64,000 nucleotides of DNA from Eleginops maclovinus (Eukaryota > Chordata > Actinopteri > Perciformes > Eleginopidae), in NCBI RefSeq assembly GCF_036324505.1, contig NC_086356.1, forward strand, positions 18,850,028 to 18,914,027, read 5' to 3'. How positions within the stretch are numbered: the first letter of the stretch is position 1; each line of letters starts with the position of its first letter. This document shows, in pieces, positions 52,745 to 64,000 of the stretch. The position numbers were made by a program, and so were the translations under genes. The notes beneath the pieces are model-generated. The model was not told where the DNA came from, ran no database searches, and saw only the letters and a list, made by a program, of their open reading frames with translations.

Positions 52745-54873
52745 ATTTAAGAATCATTTGGACTTTTATTGCGCTCATTCGAAACACTACTCCATAAAAA
52801 ACAGACGTCTGCTTCCTTCTGAGTAAACTCTGGATTTCTAGCTGACACGATGTGTGTATAAAATCGGTTTCAGAGTTCAAAAATATATAGTTCATTGTGG
52901 ATCAGAACCAAAAATTCAAAAAGTCAAGATATACAGATCACAAAACAAAGTGGAAGACAGTGTTTTTGGTTTATAGCAACTGTAACAGTCTTGTGCTTCA
53001 CATCTTGACAGTGTATTATTGTGAAAGCCCTTATTTGCAGAGAACTCTGATAAGAAGTTGAAGAAGCTGATTGTGATTTTCTTCAAGGAATATATGCATT
53101 ATAAATTATTGAGATGTATAACATTCAGATATGCATTAATATCTTAAATCGACTCAATCAGTTTAATGTGTACTTCAATCAGAAGAATAATCAAGTTATT
53201 TGAATAACAGAAAAACTGTAACTGATACATTAAAAGAGTCTCAGTAAAATGTCCATTTTAAAATAAAGTACAAACACTTTTTATCTTGTTCGCTATAAAG
53301 CAAATCTTTCTTACAGGACTGAAAGTCACAACTTTGCATACCTCACAGTGATTGTTTGTTGATTTGCATTGAAAAAAAAACACATTACATCTTTAAAAAA
53401 AACGATTGACAATGTATCACATTAAACAGCTTTTAAATATGATCACATCTTAAAAGGAAATTCAAATGAAATAAGCGTTTAGGGGCGAGTTCACAGTCGA
53501 GTGTGTAAATCATTACAGTCATCACTCTCCCCCTTTCTTCAGTATTGGAACAATTCAAAAATGTTTTAGGGATTAAATTGAGATTTCGGTCAAATTACCC
53601 ATTTAAAAACACTGCAAAATCATACATAATTATTTCATATTGACAAACAAAAAAAACTAAAAATCAATATCTTAAGTGTCATAGAGCAAAAAGGAAGTCA
53701 TCTGAAGACTCAGAGATCCTATGCAGTGCCAGTTCAAAAGAAAGTGATTGATCGCAAATAATTTCCAAAACAGATGTTGATATACCTGGGACCTACATAA
53801 TCATAAGAGGTAGAGCTAAATACAGGTATACACTAATCTAAAATCTCCCTAAAACAGGGAAAAGACAGCTGAGTGGATAGACAAAAAGAGGGAATATCTT
53901 GGAATTTGCACAAATGACGAAGTTAAATAGTAAAGCCATAGGTTCAAACTGTTTAAATATAATAAATATAGGAGGAATAAAGGGAAAGGTTGGACCCAAA
54001 CAGAAGCCCCAGTCTGAATGGTGTCACTTCTTACCAAAGTGAAACAAAAATAGTCTTACAGGAACTTTTGGATGTGTTCTATGAATGTACAGCCTTAGAT
54101 GGATGCTTGATAAATAAAGGATGAGCCTATAATTACAAAATGTATGATCAGGCTCATGACTGTGCGCAGCTGACTGTGTAGCCCTTTTGTTCACTATGAG
54201 TAAAGGGAGATTTCTTATGTCCATCCCCTTTTCTTGCCTCCAAATTCAGTATCGCCACTCTTACGGTTCCAGTAGTTAAGATTTAAAATATAAAAAGAAA
54301 AACAGCACTTCCATAAAAGCTGGTTCTGTAGTGTATTATTTGGAAGGTATCTAGGTAGGAAAAAAAAAAAAAAAAAAATGTTGGACACTAATTATAAATG
54401 ACACATATGAATATGTTCTAGAAAAACCCCTGATGTCCTTTTATATGATTTACACATGTGGGGGTGTTTTTTTTCTCTCTTTATCTTTACTGATGTCTAA
54501 TCCTCTTACTACTGAACCTGCGGTTCTCTTTGTGTCCTGCATTCATGAAGCAGTTTGGCTTGAATATCTAAATCAAATGTCATTATACAATGAAGTCGAG
54601 CACTGATGAGCCCCCCCCCCCCAATCCACCCCTCTCAACACAAACTTTTGAAAAGCCACTTAGTGATAAAACTTGCATACAGATGTCCACGAATGGCCCG
54701 GTTGTTCTCAAGAATGTATCAGAGCAGGAATGCACTGATGTATCCTGTGTCAATTTTAAGACCAATACTTCCAGCAATTTTGATTTGCATAGGGGAATAT
54801 AAAAAACAACAAGAGGTTCAATATTTAAAAAGAGGGTGTTTGCCTTGTTGATGTACATCTTTGGATAATTGAG
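52745..54873 (-). other. Probable 3' UTR of slc4a4
   Basis: Follows the slc4a4 stop codon at 54874. A minus-strand AATAAA at 52765-52770 provides a plausible end about 2.1 kb downstream. No coding segment or recognisable transposon lies in it; it contains an A run at 54361-54378 and a C run at 54611-54621. The exact end is not visible. Confidence 0.5.
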
Positions 54874-57800
54874 TCACAGATTTGAGTCAGAGCCCTTCCT
54901 CCAGAAGAAAGTGCTTTCCTTAGAGATGCCGGCCATTCGAATCTGAGGCATTCCTCTTTTGTATGAACCTTCGTTAAGACTGAAAGAAGAAAAAGATGTA
55001 GAGAAATCTAAATATATAGAATAGGAACATAACAATACACATAATTCATTTCTGGAGCATTTCCAGCTCTTACTCACTCGGCCACAGTGGAAGAGTCAAA
55101 GTATGGATCAGCACGGCGAATGCGGGTTAAGGAGAGTCTGGGATTGAAGTCCTGAGCAGGAAATAAAATACATTTAAGGACATTTTCGTCTAAGTTTGAC
55201 ATGAATTATCAAAGAATGATACTGCAGAACTGTTTTCAGAATTACAATAATAAAAACAGGAGCAGTGTTAAAGAAGAATCAGAAAAACTGCATGCAAGAC
55301 GGCGAGTAAAAGAGATCATGAAGCGTTTGAAAGCAGAGTTTGAGCCGCCTCTGGAGTACTCACTATCCATAGATTTATCGCCCAACATGGGCTCCTGCTC
55401 CGCCATCATATCCATGGATATTTTTATACTGGGTACATTGTCATTGTAGGGGTAGTCAGACTGTTGGAGGAGGGAGAACATAAACACTTTAGGAGCTACA
55501 GGAGGCTGTACACTAACACATGACAAACAACACAGGGCATATAGAAATATTAAGCTGAACGAATGGTGATCTTACAAATTCGATTTCGCTGTCTATGCTT
55601 CCCTTCTGCTTGATTTTCTTTTTCTTCTCATCCTCCTTCTTCTTCTTGTCTTTCTCTGGGATGACGTCGTCCAGGTAGCTGAGGTCGTGCTGGGAGAACA
55701 CGTAGTCCATCGCTTTACGAACTGCAACCAGCGCCAAGATCTGCAGAGACAGACATCGTTTATAATTAGCATTCATGCTCTTATAGCACGCTGTTATTCG
55801 TGTTCAGCTACAGCAGTGTTTGCAGCCATTTCGCACCATGATGGGGAAGACGATGGCAGCCACGGTGGACTTGAGGACCCAGAGGAGGGCCAGACACAGG
55901 CCTTGGATGAAGGTGAATAGGTGGATGCGTCTCTGGGGGACGTGGCGCAGGTAGACCAGGTCTGGCTGGTGCTTGGCTGGCATCAGGAGCAGCTGCAGCC
56001 GGTCCATGAACTGGATGCACACAAAAATCAGTCAGGTCACGAGAGGCAATATTTAAACATATCCAATGAATCTTCAGCGTCACATGAAGTCATAACCAAT
56101 TTAGTTTGTACGGTAAAAAAAGACAAACAACCCCCCTTCTCACATGTTTTCACATTCACAGGTTGTGTTTAGCTGGACACCAATTGCTTTGCTTGGATTT
56201 GATCCGTAAGCCCATTATCAGGTAGGTTTTGTCCAGAGTTGAGGGGCATGTGAACAGGAAAGCAGCTGTCACTGAATTTGGTAAAATTAATACTACCTAA
56301 CCACAGACTGGCTACTTGTTAACCACCTTATTCCATTCCTACATATGTTAAATTAAGAAGTTGTGGTCTGAAACTTTGATTTTAGAGTTAGAGTAATTAA
56401 TCAAAAGGAAGGTAATGTGGATTTGTTTAGCTGTTGAGTAATCGAGCAATGAAATAAAGATTATATCAAAGTTTTCAAGTAACATTCATCAGACACTGTT
56501 CAGAATCACTCACCTGGACACCGTTGAGTGAGGCCACCCCCATGTAGAGGAACACACCGTACAGCACCGGCATGGGAATGAACTGAAGGAGCACAAAAAA
56601 CATGGTTATTAAATCAGTTTCCATAAAAAAAAAAAAAATCCCAGCGATGCCTTAGATGTACTTCATACAGATAATGATGTTTCTTTTTATCAATTAAACT
56701 TTATTTATATAGCCCAATTTCAAACATGTCTCAGGGGACTTTCAAACTGTACAGAATTTTAAAAAAATAGTTCACAACCAGCTTTTTTTAAAGAAAAATC
56801 TTTTAGTATACTTCAGTGTCACCAGGGTGCTATTGGGTAAGTTTCAGCAAATATATGTTCATTATTAACCAAAGAAAAGCATTATGGATATATATAAAAA
56901 CCACTGGAACAAAGTTAGGGCAGATTTTCGCCGTTTAAAATCGAGTCAATATTTAAAACGGAAGTAAAGAAAGCATGAAAAATTGAAAGAGAAATATTGT
57001 GGAAAATAGACCACTATAAATCATAATTCATACTTAAGATGTTCACCTTATTTAAGTCAATATAGATGACATCCCAGTCTGAGAAAGGAAAACATTTTGT
57101 GCAGGACAAGATCCAACATGTCCACAAGGGGGAGCCCCAGCCCCATAACCTCGCCTCACTAACTGTGCTTTTTCTGTTTGGCAGCTTAATGTGGGAATGG
57201 AAACTCGAGAAGGCACTCAGAGCTTAAGCTTAGGTGAACATGCTTATTTCACTTCAAATTACTTCAACTATGGGGAGTTCCTAATCGGATGAATAAAAGA
57301 TTTTAAATTATTTTAAATTTAAGAGGGCTGACAGGAGTTTGTCCTAAAAGAGGCGGACAGTAATCCATGTTTCCCCTGGAAGATTTAAGAAATTAGAGCC
57401 CTTACCTTGAGGATAGGAGCCATGAAGACAGAGAGTCCCGTCAGGAGGAAAACAAAGATACCGGTGACTCTTTGCTCCCTGGGTTGGAGAAGAGGAAAAC
57501 ACCCATTATTGAAAAACTGTCGCAAGCTTGAACAGCAGTAAGTCATTCATGATCGTCTTATAGCTTCCTTTCTAACAGCTGTGTATGCATAAACTGGAAG
57601 GGAAAAAAAGGGTGCTTTCAAATGACAACTTGAGAATGAGATATACATGTAATTGTGGTCAAGATACATTAAGATACACAAAACAATTCATCCTAAAATG
57701 CAACTGTGGGTATTGTAATTGTATTGTACAAGAGAACATTCATGCTAAGATACTTTCTATCTAAAGAGCAATTAATGTGGAAGCATACACATGAATAAAT

Positions 57801-60800
57801 GTGGCTCTGAATAGATTTTGGCCCTTTTTCTCTCATTTTATGGTCTTATGTTTCTCTCTTTCCTGAGAAAGACTCATTTCTGGCTTTTATTAACCTTTAT
57901 TGTTGAAAGAAATGCATTCACAATTAATGGTTAATCATGGGAGTAATTAATGTTATTACCCAACTCACTTACTCTAGGAAACTATTAAAAATACTGCACA
58001 CTTTGCTCTAATCCTTCAAGTTAAACACAGTTTAATTCCTAAATAATATCAACATTGTGTCCAGCAGCTGCTTGGCCTCACCTGACACCTAGGAATTTGG
58101 GCATCTCTCCGGGGGCTGACGTCTGGGTCTCCATCTTCAGAGAGTCGATGTGAGCGATGGAGATGACGGTCGCAGCCACGTACCACGGCAGGCCCATGAA
58201 TGAGCAGACAATGATCAGGATCGCCACCCAGAACAGATCCAAGTGATAGCCTGCCCCTTTCTTATAGGACACAGGAGGGGAAACAATGTCAGCAAATAAA
58301 GGATTTCTAAATCATCCAGAATATTTTACAGTGGAAAAACAAATCAGATTAACTGCACGCTGGAGATTTAATGACCAAAAGGTGTTGACAATCTACAATT
58401 TATAAATATGGTACAGCATACATTACAGTATAAGAAGATTTTAAAGAAGATATTTAACATTGAAATTCTGTATTTAAAAGGCTTTTAAACAGTATCTAGA
58501 CAGGGAGATTTAACAGTTAAATTAAATGTCTTAAGGGGCAGGGAGTGAGGGCTATTTTGAACTCTCGACCGTTTATATTTAAAACTCTTTTTCTCTAGTT
58601 CTAGTTTTACACTAATAATGAATCAATATTTGCGGTGATGCACCAACCTTGAGTCTGTGCTCCTTCCTGTTGACAATCACAGCAGTGATCTGCTGGTCCA
58701 TAAATATCAGGATAGTGACCAGCAGGGCAGGGATTGTAGCTGCTAGGTAAACCCACCAAGGGTTCCCTCCAAACGGAGGAATAAACCAGCCCCTCTTTGG
58801 ACTTGTGGGCTAGACAAAAAGAAGAAGAAGAGGCAGGAGTGTTAACCTAGACCCTTAAGCCCTGAGACACCGGATCGAAGTATCCTCTTATTTCTGTGCA
58901 GTCCATATCTCTTTAAAATGTCTCTTTAAGAACAGGAAAATCTAATTTGAAGTAATACGCCATTACACCTTTTAGCAGAGTGTGGTGCATTATTACATGA
59001 AGTCTGAGTTAAGACCCTGTGGTGAAACAAAGCTGGTTCTGTCCAAGGAGCTATAGGATGGTGCGTGTCCTCACATCACCTATAATCAAGTTGTTATTCG
59101 ATGCAGCTACCCGCTCCTCTACCCCTTCATTCCCTTCCTCTATGTCAAGGCGGGGTGGTCTTACAGCCAGCTGAGGAACATTTGAGCTTGGTAATCTCTC
59201 AAACTGACTGCCTTAGCTTCCTGTATCACTTACTGGGCACACTACAAAGGAAGCTTTATGCTAGGATTTTCATAGGCTCTCTGGCAGAACATGGCTCGTT
59301 ATCAGTGTAATCCGAGGAAAAGCTTCTGACTGGCACTCGTCAGTCAGATAAAAAGTCAATGCACAACATATGATTGCTCGTTTTTTGTAAAAAAAATGTT
59401 TTAATGAAGATCACTGTTCTTTACTGCGATTCATGCTTGGTATATACCTTGAATTCACTTGGCACTATGAGCTTTGGAGTGTTCACACCGACAAGAGCGT
59501 CCACACCGCAGAAGAGAAGAATGGCCAGGATGATGGCAAAGTCACTGATGAGCTTCCTCACCTAGAAGAGAAGCACATTTACAGCAGGTTTCTTTTAAGC
59601 TTGTGGCAGTACCAACCAACAGCTTCAGTGACATTGTCTTTGTGTTTGACCAAGAACAACTATATCCTGTCAAACAGCACGTTTGTACACATAACCTTGC
59701 CTAGTGTGTGCTTTTGCTCCTACAAGTGCAGCTAGAGTCATTATATCCATTATATACAAATATAAACAAAGTTGTTCTGCAATCGGTGACTAGTAGGTGT
59801 TTAACCAGACCAGACAAGTTATTTGCAGGAAGAAAAGCAATTGGTACATTTCCATATCCATATCGTAACATTCACAAAATGCTATGTTATTGTTAGCCTT
59901 GATAGCAGGGAGGGTCATTTTTGCTTTGACATATTGAGACAAATATTGGCTTGCCATTACACTTTGTACAGAAAGTTCCCATGATGCTGAAATCTCCATT
60001 AACAATAAAAGTTTCCTCGTCTTTTTTATCATCAGGTTGAAATTAGAATTTTTCCAATACTTTGGTTTATGACCTTGAATTCTAAGAACACAATCAGCCT
60101 CAACAAAAGTAATTTATTTGAGTGATTTAACAGATGTTCAAAAAATGTATAACAAAATGAATATGAGGCACCAATCATTTATGGGTCTGAGCTTGAGTCT
60201 CATGCCTTCTTTGCATCATACGGTGTTAAAAATGTGACATTTAATCTCACATTGACTGTCACGGACATTGGATCTTGTAGATTAAACTCAAGTGCTACTT
60301 GACAGCCCGTGATATTACAGATGTTAGTGGCGTTCACCAGTTTTACTAGATGCGAGCTGCTTCCAGCATTAGGGTCAGGATTGTGAGGCAAACTGCTGCA
60401 CGAGTATTGCTGGGTGATTTCACTCACTGTGGTGGGGAAGAAGAGGCTGGCCTTGAACTTCTTCAGAGCCATGGAGCAGGCGTAGGTCCCAAAGAACAGG
60501 ATGAAGGACATCAGGGTGATGTCAGGCACGTAGCCACAGGCGTTTCCGACCAGCTGCCCTCCGAACTTCAGACACTGCTCCTTGTTCAGGGACGCCCATG
60601 TGGCATTCATTGGCTGGAAAGACAAGAAGATACTTAGGGCTACTATATTAGGAGAAAAACACCTCTTCCAATCAATTTGGCAACTTTTTTTAAATTCTGA
60701 AGCCATGCTACAAAATGTCACAAACAAGGACACCACATACCATATCTGTACTGTTCGACGATGAAGAGAGATAATGGAGATCTGACGAGTTGCCTATTGA

Positions 60801-62959
60801 AGAGAAACAATGAGTATTAAAATAAGAATACTTGTATTAGTCGCATTATCACACTGTTTGATCCTTGTCAAACTCTCCCCCACACAATACTAGTCGCGCG
60901 ACCGCAGAAACTGAGAGGGCTGCTGAGAAAGTAAACAGTGGTATCCACATGCCTACTCATACTAGTATCATTCGTTATCTCACAGTAAACACAGATAAAA
61001 TAAGAAGAAAGCTTTGTTTAACATGCAATGGTGACAGCACTACCAAATGGGCACAAACCAAATACCGCTGTTGAGCTTTCACTGTCTGGTATCACTGAGA
61101 TTCTGACGGCGCCAAGCAATCTTTCTCTTGGTTCAACATTAGAGTGCTGGTATCAGACCTAGGTTACGGGATACAGTGAAACCCCTGCAGACATTTCCTT
61201 TTTTTTTTTGTATCTGCTGCAATCAAATTGTATTTGCAAAACCCCATGAGACAAGTGTGTAACGCGTGATAGTGAATATATAGTGTGTAAAGCATACACC
61301 CTCTGTCCTTAGTGCCTTGCAGCAAACAAGGAAGAATACCCCAAAAAATAAATCATTAAAGTGGCCCTTTCGTTCTTTTTGGGGTTTCCCTTCCCTGTAG
61401 TGTGTTATATAGGTTTTGGTGCATGTTAATGGTCTGCAAAGACTAAAATCCCTATGTTCCCTCCAGAGAGAGTTTCTCTCCCACACACCTGAAATGCCTC
61501 TATTGGAACCTTATTTCTGAAACATGGCGACATCATTGTGTAACACTCATGCGCCTATTGATAAGTGCTTCAACACATTGTACGTGATTGGCTAAGGGGC
61601 GGGACATCTTTAAGCGGCTGACCAGTTACAACAGAGCCGGCCAGCTAACCAATCAGAGCAGACTTGGCTCTGGTTTCAGACAGAGGGTGAAAAGAGGTGC
61701 TGCAGCACAGGCAGTATGAGAAACATTAAGAGTTTTCTGAACATTAAAGCATGGAGACAGTAGAGACACTACATACTGATATGAACCTAAAAGCTAGCAT
61801 AATAGGACCCCTCTAAAGAGGGAAAAATAGAAGAAACCTCAGGGAGAGCAACAGAGGAGGGATTATCTAAGATAATAAAATATAAATATAGACAATCCAA
61901 ATTACAAAAATGATAATGTACCAGGCATGCAGCTGCAGTCGTAGATCGTGATGAGGCTGGGATCATAGTCGGAGTTAATCGGGTTGTGGTGAGCCAGCTT
62001 CAACATCTTTTTGAAAGCGTCATAGATGAAGATGAAGCTGATGAGCGAGGAGAAGCCTTCCTCTGTGAATCGTGTGAAGTACTGCACCAGGAAACTGGCA
62101 TCTGTGGCGACCAGCACCAGACAGAATACACCAGACCACAGACCGATCCACAGCCGGAACTCTAGGTAGTCCAACTTGTTGTCTCTGAGAAAAAGGAGGA
62201 GTGATTAATTGAGAATTTATTTTGTGTGTTATATCTACATAATCTGTTTCCTAACAATTATGATAACTTCAAGATCGCTCTGTGCTGTCAATCACCTCTG
62301 TCTAACCTGGATTGTGTGACAAAATAAAGGTTTGAAAATATAAAATGTTCTCTGGAGCTCTTTCAAAATAAAACATTGTGATTTTAAAGCTGTGAAACAT
62401 TTTTTGTCTTCTCTTTCTCTCTACATTTCTCATTGGAAAGCTTGCACCTGCAGCATTCAGGCTGACCGAAGCATCGACGGTTGAGTAGAGGCATGGAAAT
62501 ATTTGTCGGACAGAGACGCCACAACATTCTTCACTCAGTGTAAAATTAAATGAATGAATTATTTATAATGGAACGTAATCAGCGTGGTGTTTGGTAATGC
62601 TAGAAGACTCTTTCTAGGCCAGCACAGTGAAGGGAGGAGAGAGGTCAGCAGTTATAGTTAAATTAGTTATTTTTCTAATCGATAACTTGCAATATGCTTC
62701 TACAGTGAATGAAAAAAAGCAAAAAATAGGAGATCATTTTTGATGATTTTTAAATCCGGGCCATGTTTAAAAACCCTAACAAAACTTTTCTTTATCAAGT
62801 TTTACATGATACTCGCTACTTGAAGAAAAAACATGCATTTTTGTATAATTCATACATCACACCCCCTCAAATATAGATTGCCATTGCAACTGGATGCAGG
62901 AGGTAATTTATTTTGTTGAAAGCACTTCATAAAACCCTCTCCTACATGTGGTACTATAC

Positions 62960-63006
<47 letters not shown>

Positions 63007-63472
63007 GCAGGGTAAATGGGGACAGGAAGTTGACTTGAAAAAACATGAAGCATTAACAATCAGTTGGCAACTGTAACCACAGACAGATTTACAAAACAAT
63101 TCTAGTGAGGCACTGTTAATATAAATCATTAAACTACAGCCTGCTGTAAATATTGTTTTTATTCCACATGTTTTTATTTAATGTATAGGGATAGCATCTA
63201 TGTCGACACACACACACAGCATCTGTCATTTGGGGATAGACAACGATCTATAAATATCTGTCAGGCTTCTGCAGCCGTTTGTGATTTCACCCTTGCTAAA
63301 CTGAATTGACTCCAAAGTTCTTGAATTAAATGACTCACTTGCTGAAGGTGAAGAGAAGTCTCTCAAAGACAAGCACCGGGCCTGTGCTGCTGAGAATGGT
63401 CAGCGGTTGCCCGGAGAGCAGACAGAACACTGCTCCTGTCAGCGCCGTGCCAAGGAAACTTTCCAACACTCC
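54874..63472 (-). CDS. slc4a4: Electrogenic sodium bicarbonate cotransporter NBCe1 (3' half; 5' part beyond window)
   Basis: SLC4-family carrier moving Na+ with HCO3-/CO3(2-) across the plasma membrane. Exons on the minus strand: 63339-63472, 61922-62184, 60741-60793, 60428-60613, 59448-59561, 58648-58809, 58082-58260, 57406-57478, 56514-56582, 55837-56010, 55576-55740, 55364-55460, 55078-55151 and 54874-54979; phases agree throughout. Transmembrane sequence includes [113 protein letters not shown] and [20 protein letters not shown]. The third extracellular loop has sequons (NSSD, NSTD, NATW). The cytosolic tail has the lysine-rich [14 protein letters not shown]. Inclusion of the 97-bp exon (55364-55460) gives a stop at 55108-55110; skipping it gives the stop at 54874-54876. 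SLC4A4 is preferred over SLC4A5/A7 because of the tail and this cassette. Confidence 0.94.
55364..55460 (-). other. 97-bp alternative cassette exon of slc4a4
   Basis: Encodes [14 protein letters not shown]...GDKSMD and ends out of phase. With it, the next exon is read to a short ending (...LLNPHSPC, stop 55108-55110), a tail of 46 residues after the lysine-rich exon. Without it, the next exon is read as [20 protein letters not shown] and joins the last exon to end ...KGSDSNL, 59 residues. Mammalian NBCe1-C arises by skipping an exon of the same length. Confidence 0.8.
56680..56760. repeat. Short interspersed repeat fragment
   Basis: AAACTTTATTTATATAGCCC with following AATTTCAAACATGTCTCAGG resembles the end of a widespread fish SINE/LINE-derived repeat. 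It lies in an slc4a4 intron; the family is not resolved. Confidence 0.4.
61353..61818 (+). mobile_element. MITE in slc4a4 intron
   Basis: Left end TTAAAGTGGCCCTTTCGTTC and inverted right end TTTAGAGGGGTCCTATTATG bound a 466-bp non-coding element. Its 3' half is shared with 45005-45318 and its 5' end with the reverse strand of 21280-21433, so at least three copies occur in the window. Confidence 0.7.
62185..63338. other. slc4a4 intron with (TG)n tract
   Basis: Contains (TG)n at 62963-63004 and a small (CA)n at 63210-63220. No additional exon recognised. Confidence 0.6.
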
Positions 63473-64000
63473 CTGCACACACGGAAAAAAACATATACAG
63501 CATTTACACACAGCAGGATGGAACATTTTATTAAAAAAAATACAAAAGACAGGGCAATTATACGTTGTGCATGACTCCATATTTACTATACTGGAAAGTA
63601 TTTGATGACTTTAAAGGACTTTTCTTTCAATTATGTTTTCTTTATGAGCCTCGTGACAAATACTATAATTCCGCTTACTCAGCTGGAAGCTTTTGTTTTG
63701 CCTGTACACATGACGCAGCTGCAGGGCAGGACCATCAAGACGGGCCTGTTTCACTTCCATCCATGATAGTTGTTCAAACTGACGATTTTACAAGCCAGAT
63801 TTACAAATATAAGAAAGGTCAAGTGGGTTCAGGGATTCCCTCCTCTGTGCTCGGAGTGGAAAAGGAAAGTGACGAAGGCTTTAAAAAGGTGCTGGAGGGT
63901 CATTGGAAACGCAGCCATGACGAAGCTACAGTCTAATCTGGATCTGTGGGTATTTACAGCCCGAGCAAATCCTCCAGGCCGGTGCTGTGCAGGTGTGCCA
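63473..64000. other. slc4a4 intron, nothing recognised
   Basis: The next upstream coding exon is not visible, so the gene continues beyond the right edge. A plus-strand ORF at 63565-63936 has no recognisable domain and is probably chance. Confidence 0.5.

Noticed and set aside
63565..63936. Plus-strand ORF of 123 aa in an slc4a4 intron
   Set aside because: No recognisable domain, no splice or promoter support, antisense to a real gene.

Overview
The window is vertebrate nuclear DNA, almost certainly from a teleost fish. Genes have many short exons with GT/AG junctions, intergenic DNA is AT-rich with very long (CA)n tracts, and the mobile elements are typical fish families: Gmr1-like and other Ty3/gypsy LTR elements, piggyBac, hAT, RTE-type and CR1/L2-type LINE pieces, and several MITEs.

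Layout. (1) 1-6510, plus strand: the 3' part of a KANK-family gene, best called kank1, from the coiled-coil region through five ankyrin repeats to the stop, with one apparent frameshift near 1034. (2) 6511-11236: gene-free. (3) 11503-17741, plus strand: a gene that looks like only the C-terminus of SMARCA2/BRM (AT-hook, bromodomain, acidic tail). A phase-compatible candidate first exon lies at 11503-11598, and no Snf2 helicase exon is recognisable between it and kank. Three LINE fragments lie in its introns. (4) 17742-24546: intergenic, with a MITE that carries seven 45-bp palindrome-rich tandem units.

(5) 24547 to about 40080 is a nest of transposons. The oldest layer is a decayed Ty3/gypsy element on the minus strand. 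A piggyBac element with an open 590-codon transposase sits in it at a TTAA. A Gmr1-like gypsy element (integrase upstream of reverse transcriptase, two 310-bp LTRs) landed 5 bp inside the left piggyBac terminus, with CCCTT duplicated. A 3.5-kb hAT element with an open five-exon transposase then landed inside the Gmr1-like pol, with GTGTTCTC duplicated. The order of insertion can be read directly from these junctions.

(6) 43780-45678, minus strand: npffr2, a neuropeptide FF receptor with three coding exons. (7) 54874-63472, minus strand and running off the right edge: the 3' half of slc4a4 (electrogenic Na+/HCO3- cotransporter NBCe1). It includes an exactly 97-bp cassette exon whose skipping would switch between two C-termini, as in the mammalian A/B and C forms. 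slc4a4 lies upstream of npffr2 on the same strand, as in the human 4q13 region. kank1 and smarca2 are neighbours in the human 9p24 region, where the DMRT cluster lies between them. Here the DMRT genes and the SMARCA2 helicase exons are missing, which suggests a reduced duplicate left from the teleost genome duplication. These host genes have unrelated functions and share only linkage. Exon limits were read by eye from splice signals and phase, without alignment tools.
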